NCBI RefSeq assembly: GCF_900169505.1
Contig: NZ_LT827021.1
Location: forward strand, 1,240,001-1,304,000
Reading direction: 5' to 3'
DNA: 64,000 bases
Source of the DNA: Arabiibacter massiliensis
GTDB lineage: Bacteria > Actinomycetota > Coriobacteriia > Coriobacteriales > Eggerthellaceae
Shown: piece after piece, positions 8,468-20,352 of the stretch
How the letters are laid out: each line of letters opens with the position of its first letter
How positions within the stretch are numbered: position 1 is the stretch's first letter
The notes under the pieces: generated by a model
What the model saw: only the letters and a program-made list of their open reading frames with translations
Told to the model about the DNA's origin: nothing
The model's database searches: none
Position numbers and translations under genes: made by a program

Positions 8468-9295
8468 CTAAAAGAGCGAGCGGGTCCAGTCGAGGACGGC
8501 GTATCCCCAGGGCGTGAGGGCGGGGCCCTCCTCGCCGCCGACGACCGTCAACCTGCCATCTTCCACCAAGAGCATGCTCGCGTCGCCGATGGGCCAGAGC
8601 GAGCTGGCGAGCGAGAAGGTGTCGCAGGCTGCCAGCTTGCGGCTCTCGCCGAGCGCATCCGCAGGCGGCATCGGCACCAGGCCGCAGGTGCTCACCGGCG
8701 TGTGGCCCACTATCTGGTCGAACCCCGCGCACGGATCATCCGAAAGCTCGCTCAGGTCGGCCCACAAAGGCCCCGGCACGTCCCAGCCTCCGCGCCCCGC
8801 GCCGCACGTGAACAGCGCCTCGCGGTCTTCCTGCGCACCGCCCTCGAACAGCGCGTTCAGCTGATCGCACGCCGTCATGGCGAAGCCGGGCTCGTCCAGG
8901 TACCGCTCCGCCCAGCTATCGGTGACCCCCGCGTGCGTGAGCAAAAAACCGTCCACCTCGGCGGCTATGGCGGGATCGAGGTCTCCCAGCAGCTCGCGCA
9001 CCTCCCGCACCATGCGCATATGCGTGCCCGGGCCCTCCTGGCCCATGAGGTACTGGTAGTCGTGGTTGCCCAGCAGCACGTCCACCTGCACGCCCGACGC
9101 CCGCGTCTCGTCCACCCAGTCGGCGAGGAAGTAGAGCGCGTCCATCAGCTGGTCGTCGGTCGAGTGCCATTCGTCGCAGTAATCGCCCAGAAGCACGATG
9201 CGGCCCGCCCCGTGCCGCTCCACCAGCGCATCCACGCGCGGCAGCACGATCTTCTGCTTCAGGTGGGTATCCCCCACCACCAGCGTCTTCGTCAT
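8468..9295 (-). CDS. calcineurin-like metallophosphoesterase
   Basis: 275 residues with the complete metallophosphoesterase signature in order: GDTHLK, GDYCDEW, GNHDYQY, LTHAG and GHTP, which supply the two-metal site. Such enzymes dephosphorylate proteins or small molecules, and the PPP-like order suggests a protein or bis(nucleoside) polyphosphate phosphatase; the substrate cannot be told from sequence. Its start overlaps the end of the neighbouring phosphoesterase by 4 nt (ATGA), so the two are translationally coupled. It ends beside repeat copies. Confidence 0.88.
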   Translation of the reverse strand: MTKTLVVGDTHLKQKIVLPRVDALVERHGAGRIVLLGDYCDEWHSTDDQLMDALYFLADWVDETRASGVQVDVLLGNHDYQYLMGQEGPGTHMRMVREVRELLGDLDPAIAAEVDGFLLTHAGVTDSWAERYLDEPGFAMTACDQLNALFEGGAQEDREALFTCGAGRGGWDVPGPLWADLSELSDDPCAGFDQIVGHTPVSTCGLVPMPPADALGESRKLAACDTFSLASSLWPIGDASMLLVEDGRLTVVGGEEGPALTPWGYAVLDWTRSLF

Positions 9296-10019
9296 TCAGA
9301 CTCCCTCCCGTCGCTGTCGCCCGGCTTCACCACATACTCCGACCACCGCATAACGCCGCCGCCGAAGTCCACCTTCTCGAAGCTCGTGTACACGCCCGTT
9401 TCCGTGTCGTACTTGAGCACCGGCACGATGTGCGAGGTCTCCGTCGTGCCGTCCAGGTAGAAGTGCGACTGCCCGTCCCAGAACACGCGGTTCTCGCCGC
9501 ACATCCGGTAGGTGCCCACATGGCCTGCGACGATGTCCTTCTCGAACGCCCCGAACGTGCAGGGGAACTTGCTGTGGAAGAAATGGTCCTCGGTGCCCAC
9601 CTTCCAATACTCGCCGGCTTCCTCGTCTATCCCCGCATGGACAAAAATCTGCGCGTCAGTCTCATAATACAGCGGAAGCTGACGCAGCCAGCGCAGCGTC
9701 GGCGCGTCGAGGGCCGGCTGAGCGCCCACGTCCGCATCTCCACTATCCCGTTCGCGTCCGAGAACAGCGGATCCGACGCCCGCCCCAGCTCCTCCAAGTA
9801 CGCGTCCTCGTGGTTCCCCATGAGCACCACCACCTGGCCCTCATGGCGTTCCTGGAACTCCCGGATGTACGTGAGGAATTCGGGACGCAGGTGGAACCGG
9901 TCGAGGTAGTCGCCGCACAGCACCAGCAAGGTGCGCTCGTCCGAGAAGTCCACCACCGAAAGCGCGTCCTCGAACGCCTCCCGCTCCCCGTGTATATCGC
10001 TCATGGCGTATATGAACAA
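9292..10019 (-). pseudogene. metallophosphoesterase split by a frameshift
   Basis: Two reading frames together make one phosphoesterase. Frame one (from 10019) has MSDIHGE, CGDYLDR and GNHEDAYLE up to about NGIVEMRT. The second frame then supplies LRWLRQLPLYYETDAQIFVHAGIDEE, AGHVGTYRM and the C-terminus to 9292. The switch lies near 9715-9735 and fits loss of one base. No slippery heptamer is visible, so programmed frameshifting is unlikely. A sequencing error or a recent inactivation would both explain it. It overlaps the next phosphoesterase by 4 nt and follows the gene at 10022 by 2 nt. Confidence 0.8.
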
Positions 10020-10021
10020 CC

Positions 10022-10981
10022 CTACTCCTCACACGATTCGCCCGCGCCCTCGCCTGCTTCCGCCTCCGCTTCCGCTTCGACGGTCTTCAAACGTGCGTAC
10101 GCTTTGCACACAAATTGGAAATGCTCAAGGGAGCCTTCGCCCAGCAAAAGGTTCCGCGCAGCTTTTATAAGCATCTTCTCCGGCGAGCGTGCCTTGAGCG
10201 TTGCATATTCCAGATAGATGGGATTGATGTGATCGTGGTGAAAACTCCCCTCCTCATCAGGGAATTCAACCGTGACGGCACAATCGTAGAAATCGAGCGC
10301 GTCTTTTCGCTCGGAATCGCGCCGGACTTGGGCGTCTTTTTCCTCTTGATCCTTCGGGTCGAGCACGATACCGACCTCGTCCCATCCCAGCACCTTCACC
10401 ACATCCCCTCGGAAGAACGGATGGGGGATGTCGAAATAGGTGTCGTCGAAAAAGAGCTGCTCTTTCTCGCTCTCGTCCGACGGAAGGCCTTCGTCCGACT
10501 CGTTGCTCCACCATGATTGCAAGATGTGATCAGGGGAATAGGTGAGGGCTGCAACCGCGCTGCTCAAAGCATCGCTGCCGATGTCGCGGGCATCCCCCGC
10601 GGAAACAAGGAAGGCTTTCGCTATTTCATAGCCCGTGTTTCCGCAAGCGCGTCGGGCGAACTCCTGCGCAGCTTCCCGTGTCTCGAAAAAACCGTCGATC
10701 AGACGATTTTCAAAGCGAGCGCCTTGCAGGACGTACGCGAACCCTTCATGTTCCTCGAACCTGCGCAGAGCCTGCTGCTTGCACTCGAAATAGCGGTCGA
10801 TGCGCTCGACAAGCTCCTGGTCTTCCGTAGTGGCCTTGAGCTCTACGAGAAACTGCTCCTTTTCCTCCGTCGGCAGCAAGCAATTGTTGTAAGCCAGCTC
10901 GGCTTTCTCGAAATCGGTGAACTCGCGGCCGACGGAATCAAGGTGCTTTCGCATATCTTTCGATGGAATGAGTTCTATCAC
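10022..10981 (-). CDS. unrecognised cytoplasmic protein
   Basis: 319 residues, acidic, with no signal peptide or membrane segment, starting with GTG 6 nt after GGGAGGT. The middle part (HPFFRGDVVKVLGWDEVGIVLDPKD) reads like a small beta-barrel domain, and the extreme C-terminus is an acidic, alanine-rich tail (EAEAEAEAGEG). I recognise no family. It is the first gene of the operon with the two phosphoesterases, with only 2 nt to the next one. Its base composition is a little less GC-rich than the housekeeping genes, consistent with an accessory origin. Confidence 0.7.
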   Translation of the reverse strand: MIELIPSKDMRKHLDSVGREFTDFEKAELAYNNCLLPTEEKEQFLVELKATTEDQELVERIDRYFECKQQALRRFEEHEGFAYVLQGARFENRLIDGFFETREAAQEFARRACGNTGYEIAKAFLVSAGDARDIGSDALSSAVAALTYSPDHILQSWWSNESDEGLPSDESEKEQLFFDDTYFDIPHPFFRGDVVKVLGWDEVGIVLDPKDQEEKDAQVRRDSERKDALDFYDCAVTVEFPDEEGSFHHDHINPIYLEYATLKARSPEKMLIKAARNLLLGEGSLEHFQFVCKAYARLKTVEAEAEAEAGEGAGESCEE

Positions 10982-11029
10982 AGGACCTCCCTTTCTTGGT
11001 CTTATACGCTTACCGGCTGGCGCCGCGCG

Positions 11030-11100
11030 GGATCCTTCGACTACGCGGCTTCGCCGCTCCGCTCAGGATGACAAGGGCACCCGCTTCGCCGCTCCGCTCA
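11030..11100. repeat. GGATCCTTCGACT...AGGATGACA repeat
   Basis: A full copy at 11030-11073 has an internal GCGGCTTCGCCGC hairpin and is followed by a partial second copy. It sits between two minus-strand genes and shares the flank GGCTGGCGCCGCGC with the copies at 8382 and 13230. Confidence 0.75.
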
Positions 11101-11121
11101 GACGCTCAGACATGCATCGAA

Positions 11122-11337
11122 TCACGAAGGCGTGCTCAAACGGCGACCGCAGCAGGGGCAGTAGTTGATGTCCATCAGCGCGTTCGCGACGACTTTGCCG
11201 TCGGGAAGATACGCGCCCGCATCAAGGGTGTTCCCATACAAAACTACCAATAGGGTGCCCTCATACGCTTCCGCTCTCTTCTTCAAGCCGACGTTGCGCT
11301 TTCCGCAGAATTCGCAGCCGCTCTCCTCTGCGTCCAT
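11122..11337 (-). CDS. small zinc-ribbon-like protein
   Basis: 71 residues with two cysteine pairs, CEFCG near the N-terminus and CPCCGRRL near the C-terminus, separated by about 45 residues. This is the layout of a treble-clef or zinc ribbon. No enzyme domain is present. The ATG at 11337 is chosen because GGGAGGAG sits 6 nt before it; an in-frame ATG at 11355 would overlap that site. Partner and role unknown. Confidence 0.65.
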   Translation of the reverse strand: MDAEESGCEFCGKRNVGLKKRAEAYEGTLLVVLYGNTLDAGAYLPDGKVVANALMDINYCPCCGRRLSTPS

Positions 11338-11436
11338 CGCTCGCTCCTCCCTCACGCATCGTCGCCGTCATTTCCCAGTATAGCGCCTTGTTTGACCGCG
11401 ATCATCCAAGCAGGGCTCGAACCCGCTGCCGAGGGG

Positions 11437-12885
11437 TCACAGAAGCACGGATATGGCATCCGTAGGGCTCTTGCCCTGCGCAAGTTCGATCGACCTCCAA
11501 AACGTCATATCCGGCCGAAACGTGTGCAGGTTCCGCATATTGACGCGACCACGAAGGAACTCCAGCACGCGCGCAGGGTCAGGATCATCATGAAGAAGCC
11601 TTCTGGTAAGAGAATTGATGGGGTAGGTCACGATATTCTCCACGCAGGTCAGCTCCTCGTCCACGTCGAACTCCAGGATGACGTTCATGTTCTCCATGAT
11701 CCTGACATGCCGCATCCCGGAGGAAGCCGCACCGCGCGAAGGCCCGCCCATCCCCGCCGAGCCGGAAGCGCCCTCCCCCTCGTCGTAAAAGGCGGCGAAA
11801 CTGCGCTCGCCCGCCCAGGCGGCCTCGATACGCGCCGCGATCCCATCCAGCGTCCGGATGCCATCAAGCGGCACGACCCTGCCGTTGCCGGCCAGCCGCT
11901 CGTAGTGTTTCGCAAGCCTCCAGAAGATCCCTCGATCCTCTTTCATCAGGCTCCATGCCACCTGCGCCCCGTTCGCCTGAGCGAGCGCGCAGAGAAAACG
12001 GCTGTCGGCCCGGATGCCCGGCATCTCCCGCACGCACCGCTCCATGTCCTGGCTCGCAACCTGGGCCAGCCGGTCGGCGCGGCGCTCCCAGCAGGCGAAG
12101 GCGCTGTTGATGAGTTCCAACGTCTGCTGCGCGCTGCGCGGCTTCGCGTGCGCCAGCAGCGCTTCCGTGGCAGGCTCTTCGCCGCAGCCCCGGTCGAACA
12201 GGTAGTTCACCTGGCCCTCGGCATCCACGAAGCTGCCATCTAGGTAGTTGCGGCGCGTGTAGGCCTCCCAGCCCGCCTCACCCTCGCCGAAGCCGTCGAA
12301 GTACGCGCGGTAGCGGCCGAACTCCTCGCGCGCCAGCGGATGCAGGTCGTCCGAGCCCAGGTACCGCTTCCGCACCTGATCGAGGAACAGGTCGAAGAAG
12401 TCGCACAGGCCGGGATTCGCCACGCCGGTGGCCGTGTCGCAGGCGAACCCGCGCCACTGGTTCAGCCCCCACGGCATCGGCATGAAGTTCGCCAGGCAGT
12501 GGTACTGGTGCCGGAAGTGCTCGATGAGCAGCGACGACACGCCTTCAAGCCAGGCCTTCTTACGGCTTTGCAGATACGGGTTCACGTCGCCGACGGCCGC
12601 ACCCTCGGGAATGGCGTCGCCCTCTTCGAAGCGCGTCTTGAACACGGTGTTGAACGACACGAGGGTATCGCCGCGCATGCGCTCGGCAAGGACGGGATAG
12701 CCGTACTTAAAGCGCTCGCCCGAGCCGTCGCGGCGCGCTGCCTCGATGGCCTCGCGCACCTCGGCCCACTCCGCGTGCCAGAGGCAGTCGTAGAACCCTC
12801 CCCCGAAGCGCCGATCGAACGCTGGAAACGACATGTCGGGATCACCCGATTCGATCTCCTGCAGAAACGCCTCGCGTGCCTTCAT
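11437..12885 (-). CDS. unrecognised 482-residue protein
   Basis: A soluble protein without signal peptide or clear motif. It is rich in Trp, Tyr and Phe in its first half (FGGGFYDCLWHAEWAEV, FRHQYHCLANFMPMPWGLN), with a glycine/serine linker (GASGSAGMGGPSRGAASSG) before a C-terminal domain containing LEFDVDEELTCVENIVTYPI. I do not recognise the family. The ATG at 12885 follows AGAGGA by 9 nt. Repeat B lies 114 nt upstream, as repeat A does for the gene at 7528, and the open frame upstream of both is repeat sequence. Confidence 0.65.
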   Translation of the reverse strand: MKAREAFLQEIESGDPDMSFPAFDRRFGGGFYDCLWHAEWAEVREAIEAARRDGSGERFKYGYPVLAERMRGDTLVSFNTVFKTRFEEGDAIPEGAAVGDVNPYLQSRKKAWLEGVSSLLIEHFRHQYHCLANFMPMPWGLNQWRGFACDTATGVANPGLCDFFDLFLDQVRKRYLGSDDLHPLAREEFGRYRAYFDGFGEGEAGWEAYTRRNYLDGSFVDAEGQVNYLFDRGCGEEPATEALLAHAKPRSAQQTLELINSAFACWERRADRLAQVASQDMERCVREMPGIRADSRFLCALAQANGAQVAWSLMKEDRGIFWRLAKHYERLAGNGRVVPLDGIRTLDGIAARIEAAWAGERSFAAFYDEGEGASGSAGMGGPSRGAASSGMRHVRIMENMNVILEFDVDEELTCVENIVTYPINSLTRRLLHDDPDPARVLEFLRGRVNMRNLHTFRPDMTFWRSIELAQGKSPTDAISVLL

Positions 12886-12998
12886 GTTGCGGTTTCCTCT
12901 CGCCCTCTTGCCCTTTGATGACAGGATACCAGGAGGTATGGGAGGAAAAAGTCCCATTGAGGGTGCAGCCGGCTGCGTCGGCGAAAGCGGCGCTTTCG

Positions 12999-13199
12999 TG
13001 CAATGTCCTTGAGTTCTGCACCCTTGCGCGACCGAAAAACGCGCTTTGGGGGAGTGCGTGGCAAGAGTGGGCGGGTAAACCGCAGGTCGGCTTGAACGCA
13101 TACTCTGATTCCGGCCTCCAGGAGGGTGCATAACTCAAGGACATTGCAGTTTTGAGGCCTTTTCGATGACGCTAGGGTGCAAAACTCGACGACTTTGCA
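12999..13199. repeat. CCCCAGGT-core element B
   Basis: Left arm 12999-13024, core CCGCAGGTCGG at 13080-13090, right arm 13123-13148, third motif copy at 13174-13199 after exactly 25 nt. Nearly identical to element A, including the upstream CGAAAGC hairpin and the downstream flank running into a GGATCC repeat. Confidence 0.9.
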
Positions 13200-13229
13200 G
13201 AAAGCGGGGTTGCCGGCTGGCGCTGCGGG

Positions 13230-13265
13230 GGATCCTTCGACTCGCTTCGCTCGCTCAGGATGACA
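13230..13265. repeat. GGATCCTTCGACT...AGGATGACA repeat
   Basis: A short copy of the unit with the internal GCTTCGC turn, directly between element B and the atp operon terminator. The A-plus-GGATCC arrangement at 8133-8424 is repeated here as a composite of about 300 bp. Confidence 0.8.
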
Positions 13266-13272
13266 AAGGGGA

Positions 13273-13303
13273 AAGCCCCGGCCGGGGGTTCCCGGTCGGG
13301 GCT
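13273..13303 (-). terminator. atp operon terminator
   Basis: A 12-bp stem (GCCCCGGCCGGG at 13275-13286 with CCCGGTCGGGGC at 13291-13302, one mismatch) has a 4-nt loop. On the minus strand it is followed by CTTTCCCCTTTG. It lies about 70 nt after the atpC stop. Confidence 0.8.
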
Positions 13304-13370
13304 CTCATACGCTCTTGCGGCTTTGCGGGCCGTTGCGTTGCCAAGCGGCACCGCGTGCCGCGCGTTCGCG

Positions 13371-13778
13371 CTAGGCGGCCTTCGCCACCTTCAGCTGGAC
13401 TTCGCACCAGGCCTTGTCGGCCGTGAGCGTCGTCTTGCGGACTATGTCCTCGGACAGCTCGGACAGCTCGGCCTCGATGGCGGAGAGGCGCTCGCGCACC
13501 TGGGCGACGTCGATCTCGGCCGAGGGCAGCGCGCGGTCGGCGAGGATGATGACCTTGTCATCCCCCACCTCCACGTAGCCGCCCTGCAGGGCATAGTGCT
13601 TGACCTGGCCATCGGCGGCCGTCATGCGCGCCTCCCCGTCGGCCAGAACCGATACGAGCGGCGCGTGGCCTTTCAGGAAGCCCATCTCGCCTTCGACGCC
13701 GGGCACGACGACGAGCGTGGCCTCCTCGGAGACCAGTTTCGCCACCGGCGTCACGATGTCGCACGTGAACCCAGCCAT
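13371..13778 (-). CDS. atpC: ATP synthase F1 epsilon subunit
   Basis: 135 residues, last gene of the ATP synthase operon. The N-terminal beta-sandwich is clear (CDIVTPVAKLVSEEATLVVVPG, GEMGFLKGHAPLVSVL), followed by the helical C-terminal domain. Epsilon joins gamma in the central stalk and can inhibit ATP hydrolysis. The start directly follows the atpD stop, so expression is coupled. Confidence 0.96.
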   Translation of the reverse strand: MAGFTCDIVTPVAKLVSEEATLVVVPGVEGEMGFLKGHAPLVSVLADGEARMTAADGQVKHYALQGGYVEVGDDKVIILADRALPSAEIDVAQVRERLSAIEAELSELSEDIVRKTTLTADKAWCEVQLKVAKAA

Positions 13779-15233
<1,455 letters not shown>

Positions 15234-16133
15234 TTATTCCTCCAAAGCCGCCGCGCCACCAACGATTTCCGAAATCTCGGTCGTGATAGCACCCTGGCGT
15301 ACGCGGTTATACAGTCTGGTCAACGTTTCGACCATTTCAGTGGCGTTGTCCGTCGCCGACATCATGGCGTTTCGACGCGCGCCCTGCTCGGCAGCCGCCG
15401 AGTCGATGAGCGCGTGGTAGAGCGTCGTGCGCACGTAAGCCGGCAGCAAGCGGTCCAGAACGGCACCGGCGTCCGGCTCGAAGATCACATCGCTTTCGAG
15501 CTTCGGCTCGTCGGGCGCGACCTCGGAGGCCTTGCCGGCCTCGAGCGCCGACGTGTCCACCGGCAGCACAAGCTCCTCGCGAAGCTGCTGCTCGGCAGCG
15601 TTCTTCGCGTGGTTGTACACGACGATGACCTCGTCGATGTCGCCGTTCACATAGCCGTCGATGGCGTAGGCGGCCACCGAGGCGGCCTCCTCCACCGTGG
15701 GATCGGCAGACAGGTCGGCGAACCTGAGCACCGGCTCCACCTTGCGGTAGGTGTAGTAGCCGACGGCCTTCTTGCCGCAGGCGACGATGCTCACGGTCGC
15801 GCCTTGAGCCTGCTTTTCCTTCATCAGGTGATCGACGTGCCGCAGCACGTTGCTGTTGAAGCCGCCGGCCAGACCGCGGTCCGACACGATGGCCACCACG
15901 AGCACGTTTCTGACCTCGTCGTGCGTGCGCAAAAGCGCGTTCTCGGAGCCACCTACACGCTTGGCAACGTTGGCCAACATCTCGACCATGGATTCGGAGT
16001 ACGGCGTGGAGTCCTGCACGCGCTCGTTGGCGCGGCGGACCTTCGCGGCCGCCACCATCTGCATGGTGCGCGTGATCTGCTTCGTCGATGAGACGGAGCT
16101 GATACGCCGTTCTATGTCGTGAAGGTTGGGCAT
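15234..16133 (-). CDS. atpG: ATP synthase F1 gamma subunit
   Basis: 299 residues, rotor shaft. The N-terminal helix (IERRISSVSSTKQITRTMQMVAAAK in sequence order) and the C-terminal helix with ARRNAMMSATDNATEM, which form the coiled coil inside F1, are both present. It starts 13 nt after atpA and ends at the atpD start. Confidence 0.97.
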   Translation of the reverse strand: MPNLHDIERRISSVSSTKQITRTMQMVAAAKVRRANERVQDSTPYSESMVEMLANVAKRVGGSENALLRTHDEVRNVLVVAIVSDRGLAGGFNSNVLRHVDHLMKEKQAQGATVSIVACGKKAVGYYTYRKVEPVLRFADLSADPTVEEAASVAAYAIDGYVNGDIDEVIVVYNHAKNAAEQQLREELVLPVDTSALEAGKASEVAPDEPKLESDVIFEPDAGAVLDRLLPAYVRTTLYHALIDSAAAEQGARRNAMMSATDNATEMVETLTRLYNRVRQGAITTEISEIVGGAAALEE

Positions 16134-16146
16134 AGTCTACCTGCCT

Positions 16147-17711
<1,565 letters not shown>

Positions 17712-17718
<7 letters not shown>

Positions 17719-18290
17719 TCACCTCCATCTGTTGATAGTTTGAGCACGTTGCGAGCGTTTTCCAGCTGCGACAGGACGCTTGCGTCGATTCGCTTGCCGT
17801 TCGCACTCATCAGTATGCCGCCGATCAGGGACGTGTCGATGTGCTCGCGCAGAACGACGTTGGTTCCCAGATCGGCTTGCGTCTTCTTTACAATGACCTC
17901 GCGCAGATGATCGTCAAGCTCGACGACGGTCGTGACGTCGACGACGGTGACGTTCAGCTTGCGTTCGAGCTGCTCCCCGTAGCTGGCCCATACGCGCGAC
18001 AGCAACGCGAAGTCCCCGCGCTCGGCCATGACGGCCAGAACGTCGACGAGGACCGGAAGGCAGTGCGCGAACACGTTGCGCGCCAGCTCGTTCCTCTGCT
18101 CGGGCGTATAGGAGCTGTCCTCCAGGGAGCTGGAGAGTTCCATGTTCGAACGCGCTATGCGCATGACGCGCTCGGCTTGGTCGCGCACTTCGAGCACGGC
18201 GTCCTGACCGCCTGCCTCGTATGCGCCGTCCAGCAGGACCGACGCATACATCGCGACCTTCTCCTTGAGAACATGGCGGTTAGTTGGCAT
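17712..18290 (-). CDS. atpH: ATP synthase F1 delta subunit
   Basis: 192 residues, peripheral-stalk subunit that ties the b subunits to the top of alpha3beta3. The weakly conserved N-terminal helical bundle is followed by the typical C-terminal segment ([22 protein letters not shown]). It overlaps atpF by 11 nt and atpA by 7 nt. Confidence 0.93.
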
Positions 18291-18897
18291 TGAAACTGCC
18301 CGCCTCGTTCACGTAGCGCTCGATGATCTTGCGGTGCTCGTCGTCGTTCAGGTCCTCGCCCACCAGGCGGGACGCGACGGCGACGGACAGGTCGGCCACG
18401 GAGCCCTGAAGCTCGGCGATGGCCCCCTTCTTCTCCGCCTCGATGGCGGCGTGCGCCTTCTCGATCATCGCGGCGGCCTCGGTCTGCGCCTTCTCGGTGA
18501 TGTCGGCCTTCACGGCCTCGCCGGTCTTCTTGGCGTCGGCGACGATCTGCGCGGCCTGGCCCTTCGCCTCTTCCAGCTGGCGCTTGTACTCCTCGAGCAC
18601 GCGCTCGCTTTCGATACGGGCCTGCTCGGACTTCTCGAGGGAGTCCTTGATGAGCTCCTCGCGCTTCTCCAGCATGCCCTCGAACTTCGGCCAGCCGAAC
18701 TTGAGCAGCACGACGGCGATCACGATGAACCCGATGAGCATGGGGATGAACTCCGCCATGTCCGGCAGGATCGCCGAGATGCCGGCCGACTCGCCTTCTG
18801 ACGCGAACGCGAGCGCGGGGGAAGCGAGCGTCAAGCCGCCTGCGGCGACCGCGCCGAACCCGATGCGGGTCCCCGTTCTTCTCGCTTGTTCTTTCAC
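18280..18897 (-). CDS. atpF: ATP synthase Fo b subunit with N-terminal signal-like segment
   Basis: 205 residues, longer than the usual 160-170. The membrane helix is IPMLIGFIVIAVVLLKFGW, and the following long charged coiled coil forms the peripheral stalk. Before it lies an extra hydrophobic segment (GAVAAGGLTLASPALAFA) with basic residues in front and an ALA-FA type cleavage site, as if the protein carried a cleavable signal peptide. This is an observation; processing is not shown. Confidence 0.93.
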   Translation of the reverse strand: MKEQARRTGTRIGFGAVAAGGLTLASPALAFASEGESAGISAILPDMAEFIPMLIGFIVIAVVLLKFGWPKFEGMLEKREELIKDSLEKSEQARIESERVLEEYKRQLEEAKGQAAQIVADAKKTGEAVKADITEKAQTEAAAMIEKAHAAIEAEKKGAIAELQGSVADLSVAVASRLVGEDLNDDEHRKIIERYVNEAGSFNAN

Positions 18898-18948
18898 GTG
18901 TAAACCTCCTTACAGCCTCATGCGGCGTTTTTCCGATGAAGGCTCAGG

Positions 18949-19161
18949 TTACACGATGAAGGCGAGCACGAAGCCGATGAGGGCGAGGGCCTCGGCGAGA
19001 GCGGCGCCGATGATGAAGTTGGTGAACAGACGGCCCTGCAGTTCAGGCTGGCGCGCGGTGGCCATGCAGCAGCCGTAGCAGGCGATGCCGATGCCCAGAC
19101 CGGGGCCGAACGTGGCCAGGCCGTAGCCCACGAGCTTCAAGGCAGCGAGTGTAATTTCCAC
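18949..19161 (-). CDS. atpE: ATP synthase Fo c subunit
   Basis: 70 residues, two helices joined by the polar loop RQPE. The ion-binding carboxylate is the Glu in ALAEALALIG. The residues that accompany Na+ binding in sodium-type rings (a Gln in helix 1, and Thr/Ser after the Glu) are Ile and Ala here, so a proton-driven enzyme is the better reading. It is 51 nt from atpF. Confidence 0.95.
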   Translation of the reverse strand: MEITLAALKLVGYGLATFGPGLGIGIACYGCCMATARQPELQGRLFTNFIIGAALAEALALIGFVLAFIV

Positions 19162-19265
19162 AGTGTCCTCCTTTTGCCGTCTCCGGGCTCTTCCCGAAGA
19201 CTCCAGTTGTTACTATGTTCATCCGGCGGTGGATGGCGCCGGTGAAACCCAAGGGGTGGTGCGGC

Positions 19266-20051
19266 TTAGTGCTCGGACGTGGCCAGCGAGATGTACACCG
19301 CCGAAAGGATGGTGAACACGTAGGCCTGAAGGAAGGCGACGAGCACCTCGAGCGCGTACATGGCGATGAGGAACAGAAGCCACGCGACCGAGACGCCGCC
19401 GTAGATGGCGCCGGCGCCCTGGATGGCGGCGCCGATGAAGACGCTCGCGGCCAGCGCGAAGATGCCGAGCACCATGTGGCCGGCGAACATGTTGCCGTAG
19501 AGTCGCACGGCAAGCGTGAGCGCGCGCAGCACCATGGAGAGGAATTCGAAGAACCAGATGACGGGCACCATGACCTTCGGCAGTCCCGACGGGGCGATGG
19601 ACTTGATGTAGCCCCAGCCGCCGTGGGCCTTCACGCCCCAGTAGTTGAAGTAGACGAACGAGATGATGGCGAGCGCCCAGGTGACGCTGATGGAGCCCGT
19701 GGGCGTCTTGCACCCGGGGATGAGCCCCACGAAGTTCGAGATGAGGATGAAGAAGAACAGCGTGGCCAGGAAGGGCACGTGGCGCTTGAAGCCCTGCCCG
19801 ATGGCGCTCTCGCCCATGTCGCGGCGCACGAACTCGTAGCCGTACTCGACCATGCTCGTGAACTTGTTGGACGGGACGAGGGTGAGGCGCTTGCTGGCCG
19901 CGAGGATCACGATGAGCGTGATGGCGAGGCAGATGATCATCCAGAAAATGTACTGGGTCAGCCCGAAGCCGCCGCCGCCGAACACGAATGCCGGATCGAA
20001 CGACGCCTGGAGATGAGGAATCTCCTCCGCAAGGGTATCAAGAGGGTTCAC
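19266..20051 (-). CDS. atpB: ATP synthase Fo a subunit
   Basis: 261 residues, the stator channel subunit. The essential arginine is in LRALTLAVRLYGNMFAGH, and several membrane helices are present (YIFWMIICLAITLIVIL, FLATLFFFILISNFVGL). It lies between atpI and atpE, with a 104-nt gap before atpE. Confidence 0.95.
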   Translation of the reverse strand: MNPLDTLAEEIPHLQASFDPAFVFGGGGFGLTQYIFWMIICLAITLIVILAASKRLTLVPSNKFTSMVEYGYEFVRRDMGESAIGQGFKRHVPFLATLFFFILISNFVGLIPGCKTPTGSISVTWALAIISFVYFNYWGVKAHGGWGYIKSIAPSGLPKVMVPVIWFFEFLSMVLRALTLAVRLYGNMFAGHMVLGIFALAASVFIGAAIQGAGAIYGGVSVAWLLFLIAMYALEVLVAFLQAYVFTILSAVYISLATSEH

Positions 20052-20070
20052 GTGTCTTACCTTTCCATCT

Positions 20071-20352
20071 TCACTTACGCACCAGTTTCACCACGCCGTA
20101 GCCGATGGCGGCAGCCGCGAGCGCGGCGACCTCGGCCAGGACGAAGGGCAGTACGAGATCGCGCGCCACCACGATGCAGACGATTGCAGAAACGAAGATC
20201 ACGATGAACGATAGCAGCACGCCCAACAGCAGGGCCCCCGCATGCCCGAGGTTGCTGGTATCGGTCACCCGTCTCGTCATGCGCAGCCCGGCGAGCAGAG
20301 GGAGAAATCCCGCGATGCCGGCCAACGCCCCTAAAACGATCGCTCCTACCAT
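20071..20352 (-). CDS. atpI: small membrane protein, AtpI-like
   Basis: 93 residues from the ATG at 20352, with three hydrophobic segments (AIVLGALAGIAGFLPLLAG, LLLGVLLSFIVIFVSAIV, LPFVLAEVAALAAAAIGYG). Position directly ahead of atpB is that of subunit I, an assembly factor or accessory protein that varies strongly in sequence. The ribosome site is weak (AAAGCAGG), so the start is uncertain. The ~300 nt upstream hold no other gene and probably contain the operon promoter. Confidence 0.65.
   Translation of the reverse strand: MVGAIVLGALAGIAGFLPLLAGLRMTRRVTDTSNLGHAGALLLGVLLSFIVIFVSAIVCIVVARDLVLPFVLAEVAALAAAAIGYGVVKLVRK

Noticed and set aside
9700..9740. Programmed -1 frameshifting in the phosphoesterase
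   Set aside because: No slippery heptamer or following stem is visible; a lost base is simpler.
11400..11440. tRNA-like T-arm (GCGGG-TTCGAGC-CCTGC on the minus strand) just after a stop codon
   Set aside because: No matching acceptor stem, D-arm or anticodon arm could be found upstream; at best a tRNA fragment, too weak to annotate.
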